NCBI GenBank assembly: GCA_003024785.1
Contig: PUQB01000063.1
Location: forward strand, 228,563 to 292,562
Reading direction: 5' to 3'
DNA from: Selaginella tamariscina
Lineage: Eukaryota > Streptophyta > Lycopodiopsida > Selaginellales > Selaginellaceae
DNA length: 64,000 nt
In this document: piece after piece, positions 50,323-62,345 of the stretch
How the letters are laid out: every line of letters begins with the position of its first letter
Position numbering within the stretch: position 1 is the stretch's first letter
Translations under genes and position numbers: made by a program
Notes under the pieces: generated by a model
The model's input: only the letters and a program-made list of their open reading frames with translations
Told to the model about the DNA's origin: nothing
Database searches by the model: none

Positions 50323-51889
50323 TGTTATATAGTTATAATTTTATTATGATTCCTCTTTATTTTGGATGTTGATTGTTGTTACATATCGATTTATGTTAAC
50401 AAGCTAGTACAAACAAGCCCACTTAATGCACTTGGATATACGGTGCGTCAAGTGTCATTAGGTATTTGCAAGAAACTCTAGATGAAGTTAGAACTTAACT
50501 TTTATAAAAATTTTACCCTAATTTTTTGTGTCGAGTTTGACCTAACCCTAAGGTTACTCTAACCCCATGCCCTAAACCCTCATTAGGTTAAACTTACTAA
50601 GTATATTCCCATTGGGAATGATATTTTATGCTAGCCCACTTTGTAAAATTGGGGAGGGGGGCTTTGTCACATATATTAAGTAATATATGTAGTGAGAGTT
50701 CATGGGTTTGTGATTGAGTTCGTTATTCTTTACTAGTGCAAGCTTTAACTTGTGTTGTCAAGGCACCAACTCTTTAGTGTATTGCCTCAACTTTTAAACA
50801 ATAGGGGTACATCACCTTTGGGGCAGCCTACCCTTAACTTTGGCGAATTCGTGCTTAGGAGGTCTTATCAATTGCATGTTCCAAGGGTTAAAGGTTGAGG
50901 CATGTCTCCAGCTTCTTCCTCCACATCGAGCTAGGAGTAGCACTCACAGCTAAGTAGGGCACATTTGTGTCCTTGTCCAACTATGGGCGTGGGATTTTGG
51001 CTAACAAGTTTTCTTTACCAAGTTCCAGAGGGTTCACATACGGGTTCTAAAATTGGCATTTGAGAGTCATGTTCGTGGCACCTAGTGTAACACTTGAATT
51101 TAAGGGGTTATGGCATGATAACTCTTGGGAAATAGTGTCACATGAAGATGTGACACTAGGTTAGATGGCACATGGTACAATGTTTAAGGCATGCCTTTTA
51201 GAGTTGTCTTATGGACTCAACACCAAGGGGTTGAATACTCTAGCAAGCAGGCATGGTTATTTCAAATTAAGGTGTTAAGCCTTGTCAAGGTAAGTTAGGT
51301 TTTTTAATTGGATGTGCTATTGGCACACTCGGTTAAGGAGGGAGTCTTCTCCTTGGGTCCAAGGGTTGAACAACCTAAGCTCATTAACAAGAGCCCATTG
51401 GTGAGGCACTTGTAATGTCTTATATTTAGGGTTATCCAAACCTAATCTTGAGGAGTTTGCTTAGCAAAACACTCGTGTTCACATACGACACGCACTCGTG
51501 TCTTCACTAAGTACTAAGGTATGGCTTAACCACTCAAACCCTTAGGGATTAGTCATGGGTCAACCCCTTATCACCCTAAAGAGGTTGTTCTTCCGGACGA
51601 AGATGATTTCTCAAGGGATAAGTGACAATGCCTTGGACATATCTCTTTGGTGGGGTTAGGGCATGAGCATATTTGGGTCTTATAGGGCAGAATCTTAAAG
51701 TCTACTCAGGTTATCTTCTAGGGTTTGAAGGGTAATCATTATACGAGAATTAGGGTAGGACTTTAAGTGTCATGCCTATTTGAACATTTGAGTCAGACTC
51801 CTAAAGTTGTCTTGGAAGACTTATCGTTGCTCACACTAGGTGTTGATGTTGGATTCCACGTGTTAGCCCTTCGGGTTAAAACTTTGACA
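50323..51889. repeat. Left ~1.57 kb member of a direct-repeat pair (LTR-like)
   Basis: Aligns over its whole length with 54572-56318. It begins TGTTATATAG and ends ACTTTGACA where the partner has TGTCATAG and CTCTGACA, so ends of the LTR form TG...CA are plausible. Many positions with C or G in the partner are T or A here. No coding sequence. Confidence 0.7.
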
Positions 51890-54571
51890 TATATCCTTAA
51901 TTTGGTGAGTTTATTTTTAGGCTTGACCATTAACTCAATTGTTATCATTAACATAATGAATTTAATCCTAAGCTAAACCTTCAACCCTTAATCTGATGAG
52001 TTTATTCATAAGCTGGACCCTTAACTTAATTATTATTCTTAACTTGATCCTTAACCTAATTATTATATGAGTAGATGTATAGAGAAATACTTTAGCATAT
52101 TTTGATGTACTTTACACTAGTGAATAAAGTACCAAATATTCCAATTAACCAATTATTATTTTTAACCTTATGAGTTTATCCCTTAGTTGGACCTTAACCC
52201 ACCTTAATCTTGTAAATTTAGTATAACCGTTGGATGGACATTCAAATAGTTTGTCATGTGAATATTCATATATAATTAAACCATTGGTATATCACCCTTT
52301 TACACCTTTATTTGGGTATAATGATGGTAACCTTTTGCCCTATATTTAATTATATTGCACCTCTCTTTTTGCAGAATCTGTTCATTCCTCGACAACCTCT
52401 ACATAACTATCAAATGAAATTTAGGATGGCCATTGATGAAGTGCTGATGATAGACACACATATACACATACACGCTGAATAAACTTGCCTACCATTGGTG
52501 GGCTTAATTATTTAATATTAATTTAATATGAACCTTAAATTTATCCATAAATTCAACCCTAGCGGTTCACATGTGCCCCCACCCTCAAGAATCATTTCAC
52601 CCTTATGAGGTCACATGGGGTAATTAATTCTCATCCTCATGAGGTAAGAATATACTTTTTTTTGCCACATATGTTTAAATAGGAGTTCTAAAACATATTA
52701 ATATAAATAATTAAACTTATAATTTTATTTATTTATATAAAAGAGTTTATATAATTAAAAGTGTACAATTTTAATTTACACTTATTTTATATTAAAATAA
52801 ATTTATTAAGTTTAAATTAATACCAGGCCTCACCCTCATTCTCACACCTTTGTAAAGGTGAGGGCACATGTGAATTGCCTCTTAACTTAGTTGTTATCCT
52901 TAACTTGCTATGTTTATTCCTAAGCTAGACCCTTAATTTTTTAAGTTTAAGTTTAATGACCCTTAACTCTATTGTCATCCTTAATATGGTGAGTTTATCC
53001 CCAAGCTAGACCTTAACCCAAATCTTTAACATGATGAGGTGCTCAAGCCATGGGAAGAAGCAATTGGGCATGGCATCATGCTCAAGGGAACCCGCTATTG
53101 CTTAAAGGCCTCTAAGACAGTGGCACTTTATTGTAGCATTTATTATTTTCTTTTAGACTCTTATTCTAATTAATTATACATGTTCCTTTAGCAATTTCAT
53201 GTATTCTTGATATTGTTAATGTTTGTTTTCACAATTATCAACTAACCTTAAAGTTCAAGGTTTAACATGATGAGTTTGTTAAACACTTTTGCATACTCAA
53301 GTGCTTTACTCTTAAGAACATATATAGCTACATTATTAGACATAACTATATGAGCTACTGTTTATCGAAATGCAATAGCTTTATGGGACAAGGACTTAAT
53401 TCAAGATATTAGCAAACTTCAGTTTAGGATGAAAATATAATGTTATAATGTAAGTAACAATTCATGGACTAAGAGGAATAATGAATTAGTGTTTGATTTA
53501 TTTAACTAACTTAGTAAGATATTAACTTCCACACTAACATTATCATGACACTAAAGTGTCATATTAACCTCACGTTAGATACATCATTACTCCTTCTAGA
53601 CATATAGCAATCTCGCGAGCTAACACATTGCTTCCAAAACAACATATTAAAAAAAATACAAAATTTATCTCACTTCTAAACTAATTTAAAAATGTGTTTC
53701 AAGTGTCAAACTCAAATCCCTTTGAGTCTTTATATTTTATAATTATGACCACTTCATATAATTATAACCAAGTCGCAATTTTGAATGCTCTTGTCTCAAT
53801 ATTCAATAGATTTATATCATACTTTACCAAGTTATTTATAATTAATCTCAAAGAAATAGTTACAAATACTTTTAAAGTTTACAATATAAATTCTTAATAA
53901 TAACCCATGTTGCACATGGTGCATGTGTAGCCCACCCTTACAGAAGACCATAACCCACCCCAATGAACACACGAGCCCCCATTTTTCTTCTTGAGTTAAC
54001 TCACTTCAACATCATACTCATGTAATCCCAATACTGAACTCAAAAAACACCCCAAACCTCGGGCTAATCCAACAACAAACTCAAGGACACTATCAAGCCT
54101 TGAGTTAAAAAAAAAACATCCTAAAGTACCAAGATACATACTCTTTATGTTTAAAGAATTAACATTTGCAACCATAATATAGAGTCAAGAAACCAATTTG
54201 ACTAATACCAACATTCAATCCCATATATCGACTTCATGAAGAGGTATATGCCTCAAAACCTTCAACATATACCCAATTGTTTCTAATTCATCAACATTCC
54301 TTAACACAACTTATATAACTAGCAAGTTTCTTTACTTAGTTTATAAGCGAAAGTGAAGATCCTCAACTTGAAATCCGTGTTAACCAAGAAATCACCCTTG
54401 GACAAGAGCTCAAATAAACCAACTCCCCATTGTGCAAAATTGTTACTAATTTTAGGCCTAATAATTAGTAATGAAATGCATATGTGTGAACTGAACACTT
54501 TCACCATGCAAGTATTTCTATACTCAATAAAGAAGAATCATAATCGTATCTAGTTACGATTCTACCCCCAC
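51890..54571. mobile_element. Interior of a putative non-coding LTR element (LARD-like)
   Basis: About 2.7 kb between the two direct repeats without any recognisable gag or pol. Diverged copies of a 40-60 base motif around CCTTAACTTAATTGTTATCC and GATGAGTTTATCC recur at about 51945-52035, 52160-52200 and 52890-53035, and also outside at 50210-50300. No convincing primer-binding site or polypurine tract was found in either direction, and the flanking 5-mers (TGAAT left, CCCAC right) do not match, so calling this one intact element is inference. Confidence 0.45.
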
Positions 54572-56318
54572 TGTCATAGTTTTTACTATGACTCAACCCT
54601 TTACTTTGGACGTTGACTATTGTTACCTACTGTACTATGTTGATAAGCCCTAGGTGTAGAAAAAACAGGCCCGCTTAGTGCACTTGGATATCTAGTGATG
54701 GTCCGGCCGAGTGTCATTAGGTATTTACAAGAAACTCTAGGCGAAGCTAGCACTTCCATCTAGAAAACACTTACCTTGGTTTTCCGTGTTCCGGTTGGAT
54801 TAATGGCTAGTTCCGGTGAGTTCGGCATGTCGAATATGCTTAGAAATACCCCCAGGTTTGACAGGTTAGGGTTTAGGGGTCGATGGATAACTCACCAAGT
54901 ATGTTCCCTTTAGGAATGAGATTTCAGTGCTAGCCCACTTATGTAAACAGGAAAACAGGGGGGGCCTCTGTCACATAAATAAGGTAGTATATAGGAGTGA
55001 TGAGCTCGTTACTCTTCTCCCGATGCAAGCTCTAGCTTGTGTCGTCAAGGCACAACCCTCTGTTGTGCCGCCCTAACTTCTAGATGCCAGGGGTACGTCC
55101 CACCTTCGGGGTAGCTTACCCTTAATGTTGGCGAATCCATGCCTGGGAGGTCTTGTTAGAATGCACGTTCCAAGAGGCAGAGGTTGAGGCTTGTCTCTAG
55201 CCTCCTCCTCCACGTCAAGTTAAGTGTAGCACTCACGGCCAAGCAAGGCACATCCGTGTCCTTGTTCAACTATGAGCGTGGGATCTTGTTTGACATGTTC
55301 ATGTTACTTGGTTCCTGAGGGTTCATTGAGGGGTTCTAGAGTCGGCATTTAGGAGCCACGTTTGTGACACTTGATGCAACTCTTGAATCTAAGGGCTATG
55401 GCATGATACCCACATTGGGGAAGGCAGTGTCACATGGAGATGTGACACTGGGCTAAACGTCACATGGTACAACACTCGAGGCATGCCCTTTGGGGTTATG
55501 TCAAGGGCTTGTCGCCAAGGGGTTGGATACTTTAGCAAACAGACATGCTTGTGCTTGCACTAGGGTGCTAAGCCTTGGGCATCCGCTCAAGGGAGGTTAG
55601 GTCTCATAACTAGGTGTGCTTTAGCACACTTGGCTAGGGGAGTGTTCTCCTTGGAATTCAAGGGTTGAACAACCTAAACATGTTAGTAGGAGCCCTTTCG
55701 TGAGGCAATCGCAAGGTCATGTACTTAAACCTAGCCTTAGGGAGTTTGCTTAGCAGAACACTCGTGTCCGCCTACGGCGCACACTCGTGTCCTCACTAAG
55801 TACTAGCCCTAGGTCTAGGGTATAACTTGGCCACTCAACCCTTAGGGGTTAGTCGTGGTTCAGGGTACCCCTTGTCACCCTAAAGGGGTTGTACTCCCGG
55901 ATGAGGGTGATTCCTCAAGGGGTAAGTGACGATGCCTTAGCTCTGTCCAGGGGTATGTGTGGAACACACGTCTCCTTGATGGGAGTTAGGGCATGAGCCT
56001 GTCTAGGTCTTCTAGGGCAAGACCCTAAGTCAACTAGGGTTATCCCTCAAGGGTTTTGGGGGCAGACACTCTAGGGAGACTTAGGCTAAACCCTAAGTCA
56101 ACTAGGGTTATCCCTCAAGGGTTCTGGGGGCAGACATTCTAGGGAGACTTAGGCTAAACCCTAAGTCTCCTGTCCACTTGGGCATTAGAGTCTAACTCTA
56201 AGGGTCGTTGCGGTTGTTCTGGGAAACTTAGCGTTGCTCACACAGGGTGATGACGCCGAATGGCTACTTGGCAGCCACGTGTTGCCACATGTTGGCCCTT
56301 TGGGTTAAAACTCTGACA
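54572..56318. repeat. Right ~1.75 kb member of the direct-repeat pair (LTR-like)
   Basis: Starts TGTCATAG and ends CTCTGACA. More GC-rich and better preserved than the left member. It contains an internal tandem duplication of about 75 bases (AAGTCAACTAGGGTTATCCC units at about 56025-56165), which explains part of the length difference. Confidence 0.7.
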
Positions 56319-57039
56319 CCCACATTGCACCAATAAGAGTGCAATCTTAATCTCTCTATTGTCATAAGTTATTACCCCAAGTTTTACTCATGATCCTGCA
56401 CGAGAGATAAGATACACACATATTATATATGTATATGTTATACAGAAGTGTGCGTGTGTGTGCGAGAGATAGATAAACAAATTTATCTAACTTTAGCTAA
56501 ATTAGTTAATATTGAACTTAAAGTGTGTACTTAAAATTAATTAAGGTTTCAAGCTATACTTGTATAAATCAAGTGACTTGAACTTAGTAAAGTATTTCAT
56601 CTTATATTACTTGTAGTTAGCGTCATTAAAATATTGTGAATATTAAATAGTATTTTAACTACATTGCCAACTTTGAACAAGCTAATTAACATAATCATTA
56701 TATGTTAATAGACATGACTTTCTTATCGAAGATGCTCATTTGCACATAAGTTTTCCTTATTTGAGCACTATTGCCAAAACCGGCATTAAACTTTGACCTA
56801 AGCTAAAACTTAACAGATACTGATACATTTCTAAATCATGTGTCACTGCCAAGTCTATTCATCTTTAAGATTGCCTCTAGCTTGATTAACATGTTGATAC
56901 AAAATCAGCCATGTGAACAAGCCTTATTTTGACTTCATTACATGTGTACAACCATGCGTCTCTAAGATTGCCTCTAGACCAATTAACATGTTGATATGAG
57001 ATCAACCATGTGATTAAGTCCTATGTGCATTGAGATCAC

Positions 57040-57370
57040 TAAGATACTAGCACAAATGGCTAGGGGTGTTTGACCTAGGGGTATGTGAGCATACTTAAGG
57101 GTTGAATGACCTAGGTTTTTTAGCAAGGGCCTCACCTATGTGCACTAAGATCATTGAGATACTGGCACACATGGCTAGGGGTGTTTGACCTAAGGGTATG
57201 TGAGGGTTGAATGACCTAGGCTGTTTAGCAGGGGCCTTCATAGACATGTACACATGGTCACCTCTAGTGAATGCATGCTCAAGGTTTGCCTAGCCTTGCC
57301 CTTAGGGGTTTTTCTTAGGAGAGCACTCGTGTCTGCCAACAACGTACACTCACATGGTCATTGATGTCAT
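57040..57370 (+). repeat. Third, partial copy of the LTR-like repeat, internally duplicated
   Basis: Segments such as GGCTAGGGGTGTTTGACC, AGGGTTGAATGACCTAGG and AGCAAGGGCC match the block near 55630-55790 of the right LTR-like repeat. The block occurs twice in tandem (about 57020-57130 and 57135-57240). The rest of 56319-58470 is AT-rich; a TATATAAAGG box near 57590 could belong to another decayed LTR. Confidence 0.5.
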
Positions 57371-58470
57371 AAACCACTAGAATATACCAAGTTGATACTG
57401 ATGTTGGTATATGCTAATGCTAGAATATTCCTTTAAAATATTCTAAGTTGATGTTGATGCTAGTATATGCTAACACTAGAATATTCCCTTAAAATATTTT
57501 AATAAGGAATTGATGGTCCAGATTCAGATCCAGAACCAAATGTCTATATTCAGAATTATACTAGTGGTTCAGAGACACTAGGTCCTAGTATATAAAGGAG
57601 GTTAAGGTTAGGATTTCAGCATTCCGATTCAACACTAGTTATTAGTCGATCTCTTTTAATACTAAGTAATTAGTATTTTTTCTCTTCTTCTTTTCCTCTT
57701 CCCTATAATGATTTTGCTCATCTTTTGTTATTGGCTTCAACTATGATAGTTTGAAGCAAAATCCTTTTATGTTAATTGTGTCCTAGTCATACTAGGATAA
57801 TGACAAAAATCACGCAATAAGATTATATGCATGTTGTAATTAAAATGGGCATGGCTATAGTCCCATTTCCTAATAATTAGCAATTTTAGCTATTTAATTA
57901 GCATTTTCTAATATTAAAGGAATATTCTTTAGAATATATGTTTGAAAACAGAATATTCTTTAGAATATTCTATTTTGTATTCGACCCTTTAATAAATTAT
58001 AGCATTCATTGAACAAAAATTAATAACATTATAAAAGTAGAAGGTATTAAATTATATAATATATTGCCTAATATAACAATTAAGGAAGAGCATAAGAGGT
58101 ACATTATATAAATATTGATGTTGTTATTAAAATATTAATATTTAAATATAACATTATTAATTAAAAATTTAGTAGTAATAATATATATATATAAAATCCT
58201 ATAATAATATAGTCAATCTTCCATATCTTTTTTAAATTTATATAGTTAAGAAACAATTTGGTACTATTATTAAAGAGTTTATAATAATTATGAATATTAA
58301 ATATATGATATTTTATAATTTTGTAATTGCTTTAAGCTTCAGAAAACATACATTCCCTTGCAGTTTTGTTAATCGTGACTTTATCAACGCTTCTTGACAT
58401 CCACCCATATCGAATGGATTTAACATTTATAAAACATGCTGGGTTTTTTGATTGGGAGACCATGTTTTCT

Positions 58471-61395
58471 CTAGGCATCCATTATATCTTTCGCTCTCCT
58501 TCTCGTGTCGCCTTTTTTGTGGTTTGAACCATGCAACCTTAACAATACTATTTTTGTGATTACTTCAGGTGTGTCGATAATTTGACCCATCCAAATAGGC
58601 TGATTATATGACGCATCTGGAGTAATGAGAACCATCATTAGTTTTTGAAGATCCTTGCAGCAATCAAAGTATGCTTTAGGTTTTTGGTTCCTTTGTCCAA
58701 CAAAGTGTGGGGTTTGCACTTCCACATCACTACTGGCTTCTATGTCGTCTGTGCTCAGTGATGTCATTTCAATCTCCTCTCGCCACCTTGTTTTAGGCCA
58801 AAAGGGTGTTGCAATTCTGTACTTGTGACAGTAGGCCCTTCCAACTCTCGAACAACAGTCTCCCAATAGTCGACCACATGCTTATATAGTTCTGAGTAAC
58901 CAGTTGCCTTATCAGAATTCTTTGGCATCGATTTTTGAACCCATGCCACATATTTTTTGATGCCATCAATAATAACCTCTTGTTCCTTGAGCTGGGCACT
59001 CAATGGAATAGGGTCTGGTTGTCCTTCTGGGAGAAGTGGCTTTCCATTCTCTCCACTTTTGAAGAGCATTAACCCTCTTTCGGTAACCACTCCTGCTCTG
59101 ATGGCCGTAACTTGTACTGCATAATAGGTATACCATCTCGTATGGAGAAAAAGAATTGTAGCGGCACAAGGTGACCAACTAAAGAATCACTCCCTCTTTT
59201 ATATACTCCTTGAGAAATTTTTTGAAGTCTGGCACACAAGCAAAGCACAACTTTTTTTGGAGATGCAATTTTCAAAAAGATTCATCATATGCGGTAAGGT
59301 AAGTGCACTTGTCCTTTTTGTAGAGTTGGAGACCTTGCTGAAGAACGCATCAATATCTTCATGAGTGTGACCAACCATAAGGAAACTGAGCGTGATTGTT
59401 TCAAACACACCTTTGGCAACAAGCATTGACAAGTATGCTAGCACATATCTAGAAAATAAAAGTAAGTATGAGCTTGAGAAACCCTTTTATTTATTTTTGT
59501 TCTCGCCTGCACAATTATCCATCTGTAAAAGCAAATGACGAGGAAGCTTATTTGATGTTGAGGACACATGTACACTATTTGAGCTAGATCCCTCCACTGA
59601 ACCTGAACTCTCAACAGGGCCATCTGTTTTTTGTGCAGGTTGCTGACAATGCCTCTCATATTCCCAAGTAGCCTCAAGTGCAGACGTGTTCATGAGAGCA
59701 TTATGTAAAGGTTGAAGGTGTTGTTTCTTCACTTTGAGATCACTGATAGGACTTGTCTGTGAGTGGGCTTCAAGGTTTCTGAAACACATGGCCAACGACC
59801 CAATAGTGAAATTGGAGTCGCTAGACCAATGTGGAAGTGAAAAGTGTCCATATGACTCACAACCGTGTCCATGTGTTGTCAATGAAATCGGAAGTTTCAT
59901 GACATTTCCAAGGCACTTTGGTGTTGCAACGAGCTTTGGAATGCTGGTCTTTGAATGATCCATCTTGTCATGGATCAAGCACAGGTACTCTGATGGGCGT
60001 GACACAGAAAGCATGCGGTGTGCATAGTACTGAGACCGGCAAGTTTGTTGTGCAATCATGTGGGCCTCCATCTTCTTTTGAATGGCAGTGATCTCCACCA
60101 AGGTTTTTGCACAAGCCTCTGCAGCCTTCAATGATGTACAAGTGTCACACTTGGAAAAGCTAGAGTGTTTTGCAATCTCCACATCCTTAAAATGAGTATT
60201 CCATATGTTGTTGAAGGTACCAGTGCAGATTGCTTGGAGCCCCATCAAACTGAGGCACTTGTTCACATGTTCACACAGCTTCAATTGAGTGTAGATTGAA
60301 GGCAAAACCTTGAGATTTTCCCTGACCCCTGCATTTGTGGTTCGGCATTTGTGAGGCATCCTGTCTGCATTTGCTTCCACAAAAGCCTTGAGTATCTCTA
60401 TGGCTGCCATAATGTGAGAGCGGGTTTTGACCAAGCCAGTGTTCCCATGTACTGAGGTTCGCGCTCCATCTAGCCACTCATCCCTCCGACGGTAGAACGT
60501 GGTCTTTGGGATCCCGTATATACTGTACCAAGCTTTGAAGCAGATGGCCACCTTATTAAATACCATGGATGTACTCTGATAACCTGTGTCCGAGGCCATT
60601 CCATCAATACACCAGTTAGTGCAGCATATACAAACTCATGCCTTTGCTTTTGGGTGAGTGTACGAAAGACATGTCTACATTGGGTAATTTCATTCCGGTC
60701 TGCCATCGACAACACTTCTTCTTGCAACAGTCAATCGTGGAAATGCTCGTAACACTTTCGGAAGATGTAGGATCCATCTTTACCCTCTTGCTGAAACTTG
60801 CAGGGGAAGATCTGCAACCCATGAATCGCCTTTTTCTTACAATAGGACCAATGCAAGGAACCTCTTCAAATATGAGTTGTTCTTCCGGGTTGTTATTATT
60901 AAATCCAACCCAAAATATGTTGAATCATCTTGCTGTCTTAATTTATATGTTTGCCACCCAGGTGAAACCTCTGTCACAACTACATCCATGAAGTCGGACC
61001 CTAGTTTCTCTTCTGACACTGCTTCCATTGGATTTATAGCTGTGATGATGCCTCTCCCAACCTCAATCTCATGAAGAAAGAGAATCACCTCATCCATCAC
61101 AGCAGGCAAGCCATCATCTGGTAAACTCGTGCTACTATTTGTTTGTGACTCTGCATATTTGTGTCAGCCTTGACTTCATCCAAATTCCACAATACAGGAG
61201 AACCCTCCTCAAATTCCATTCCCGAACCTCAACATGCTTGTAAATGGTGTTCACCCATACGTACACACAAGATCCTTGGGCAATATTGTGACATGATGCA
61301 TTATCATCTCGAACTTCCACAGTTCCAGTGCCAACTATCTCGTTGTTCCGAAGAAGACATACTTTATCTCCAGTATTAAACATATTGTCCTGCAC
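58471..61395 (-). pseudogene. Broken gene of a transposase-like family (DUF7869-type)
   Basis: Adjoining minus-strand frames read as one protein of roughly 900 residues. In order: GDKVCLLRNNEIVGTGTVEV (61395 on), a VSPGWQTYKL segment, KMDPTSSES and THEFVYAAL-type helices, YGIPKTTFYRRRDEWLDGA (helix-turn-helix-like), HGNTG, a CDTC zinc-like knuckle (60139-60152), HDKMDHS (59960-59980), LLLQMDNCAGENKN (59500-59530), FLMVGHTHEDIDAFFSKV (59350-59380), and a tail with PIWMGQI. The QMDNC and GHTHEDID blocks are the marks of a family I recall as DUF7869, abundant in algae, mosses, lycophytes and marine animals, with a likely RNase H-like fold and spotty, transposon-like occurrence. Shifts lie near 60590 and 60700, and a TAA follows KNK near 59487. 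Function is not established. Confidence 0.6.
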
Positions 61396-61537
61396 ATAAA
61401 TAATTGTGTTATTTATGATATCTGTTTATGCAATATTTTAAGAAATCATAACTGCGGTTGCTTAATAATATGCATGCAATAATACATAATTATGTATAGA
61501 GATAATATCTCATGCTTTATTAATACAACTGATGGGC

Positions 61538-62345
61538 GGGATTAATCCCGCCCACGACTCCCTCCGACGAGGAACGGTGGCGGGATTAATCCCGCCGCGA
61601 CTCCCCTTCGGAGAGAGTCGGCGGGATTAATCCCGCGACTACCCCTCGGAAGAGTCGGCGGGATTAATCCCGCGCGACTCTACCCCTCGGAGAGAGTCGG
61701 GATTAATCCCGCCATTCCCTCCGACGAGGAAGAATCAGCGGGATTAATCCCGCCGCGGATCTCCTTGAAGAGCGCGGGATTAATCCCGCCGGACTCCCTC
61801 CGACGAGGAAGAGCGGCGGATTAATCCCGCCCCGATCTTCCTCGTCGGAGAGCGGCGGGATTAATCCCGCCACGGACTCCTCCACGAGAAGAGCGGCGGA
61901 TTAATCCCACCCGGATCTTCCTCGTCGGAGAGAGGCGGCGGGATTAATCCCGCAACTCCCTCCGACGAGGAAGAGGGGCGCCCACAATCTGGACGGGAAT
62001 AGGCAGATTAATCCCGCCCACAACTCTCTCCGAAGCTATGATTTCAAAGAGATCTCAGGATAAATCTGCCCACAAATATTTAAAACAGGGAAGTGGTGGC
62101 GAGATTAATCCGCCACCCCTTCTTGCCTCTAAAATGGTTGGCAGATTAATCCCGCTGACAAATCTTTTTAATAAATTCAGGTAACTCTTTATTAGTTGAG
62201 AGAGTTATCAGCAGGATTAATCCCGCTACTCTTTAAAAGGCGGAGAAGCGTTGCCGGATAATTCTGCCATACTATTAAAGAGATGTGACGGGACCTCTTC
62301 GAAGAGGAAAAAAAATGGCCGGATTAATTGCCGCCCCGGCTAACT
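61538..62345. repeat. Array of GGGATTAATCCC palindromes upstream of the DUF7869-like gene
   Basis: Nine exact copies of the 12-base palindrome GGGATTAATCCC start at 61538, 61582, 61623, 61660, 61699, 61740, 61776, 61857 and 61940. About nine one- to three-mismatch versions follow or intervene (near 61817, 61893, 62005, 62058, 62102, 62143, 62214, 62255 and 62320). Most sit in a larger GGCGGGATTAATCCCGCC palindrome. Spacers of 20-35 bases contain CTCCGACGAGGAAGA or its reverse complement TCTTCCTCGTCGGAG. Copies are perfect next to the gene and degrade away from it. The stretch is far more GC-rich than its surroundings. Confidence 0.9.

Noticed and set aside
54572-56318. Possible terminal duplication proving a single LTR element with 50323-51889
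   Set aside because: Flanking 5-mers TGAAT and CCCAC do not match and no primer site was found, so a single insertion could not be confirmed; kept only as a repeat pair.
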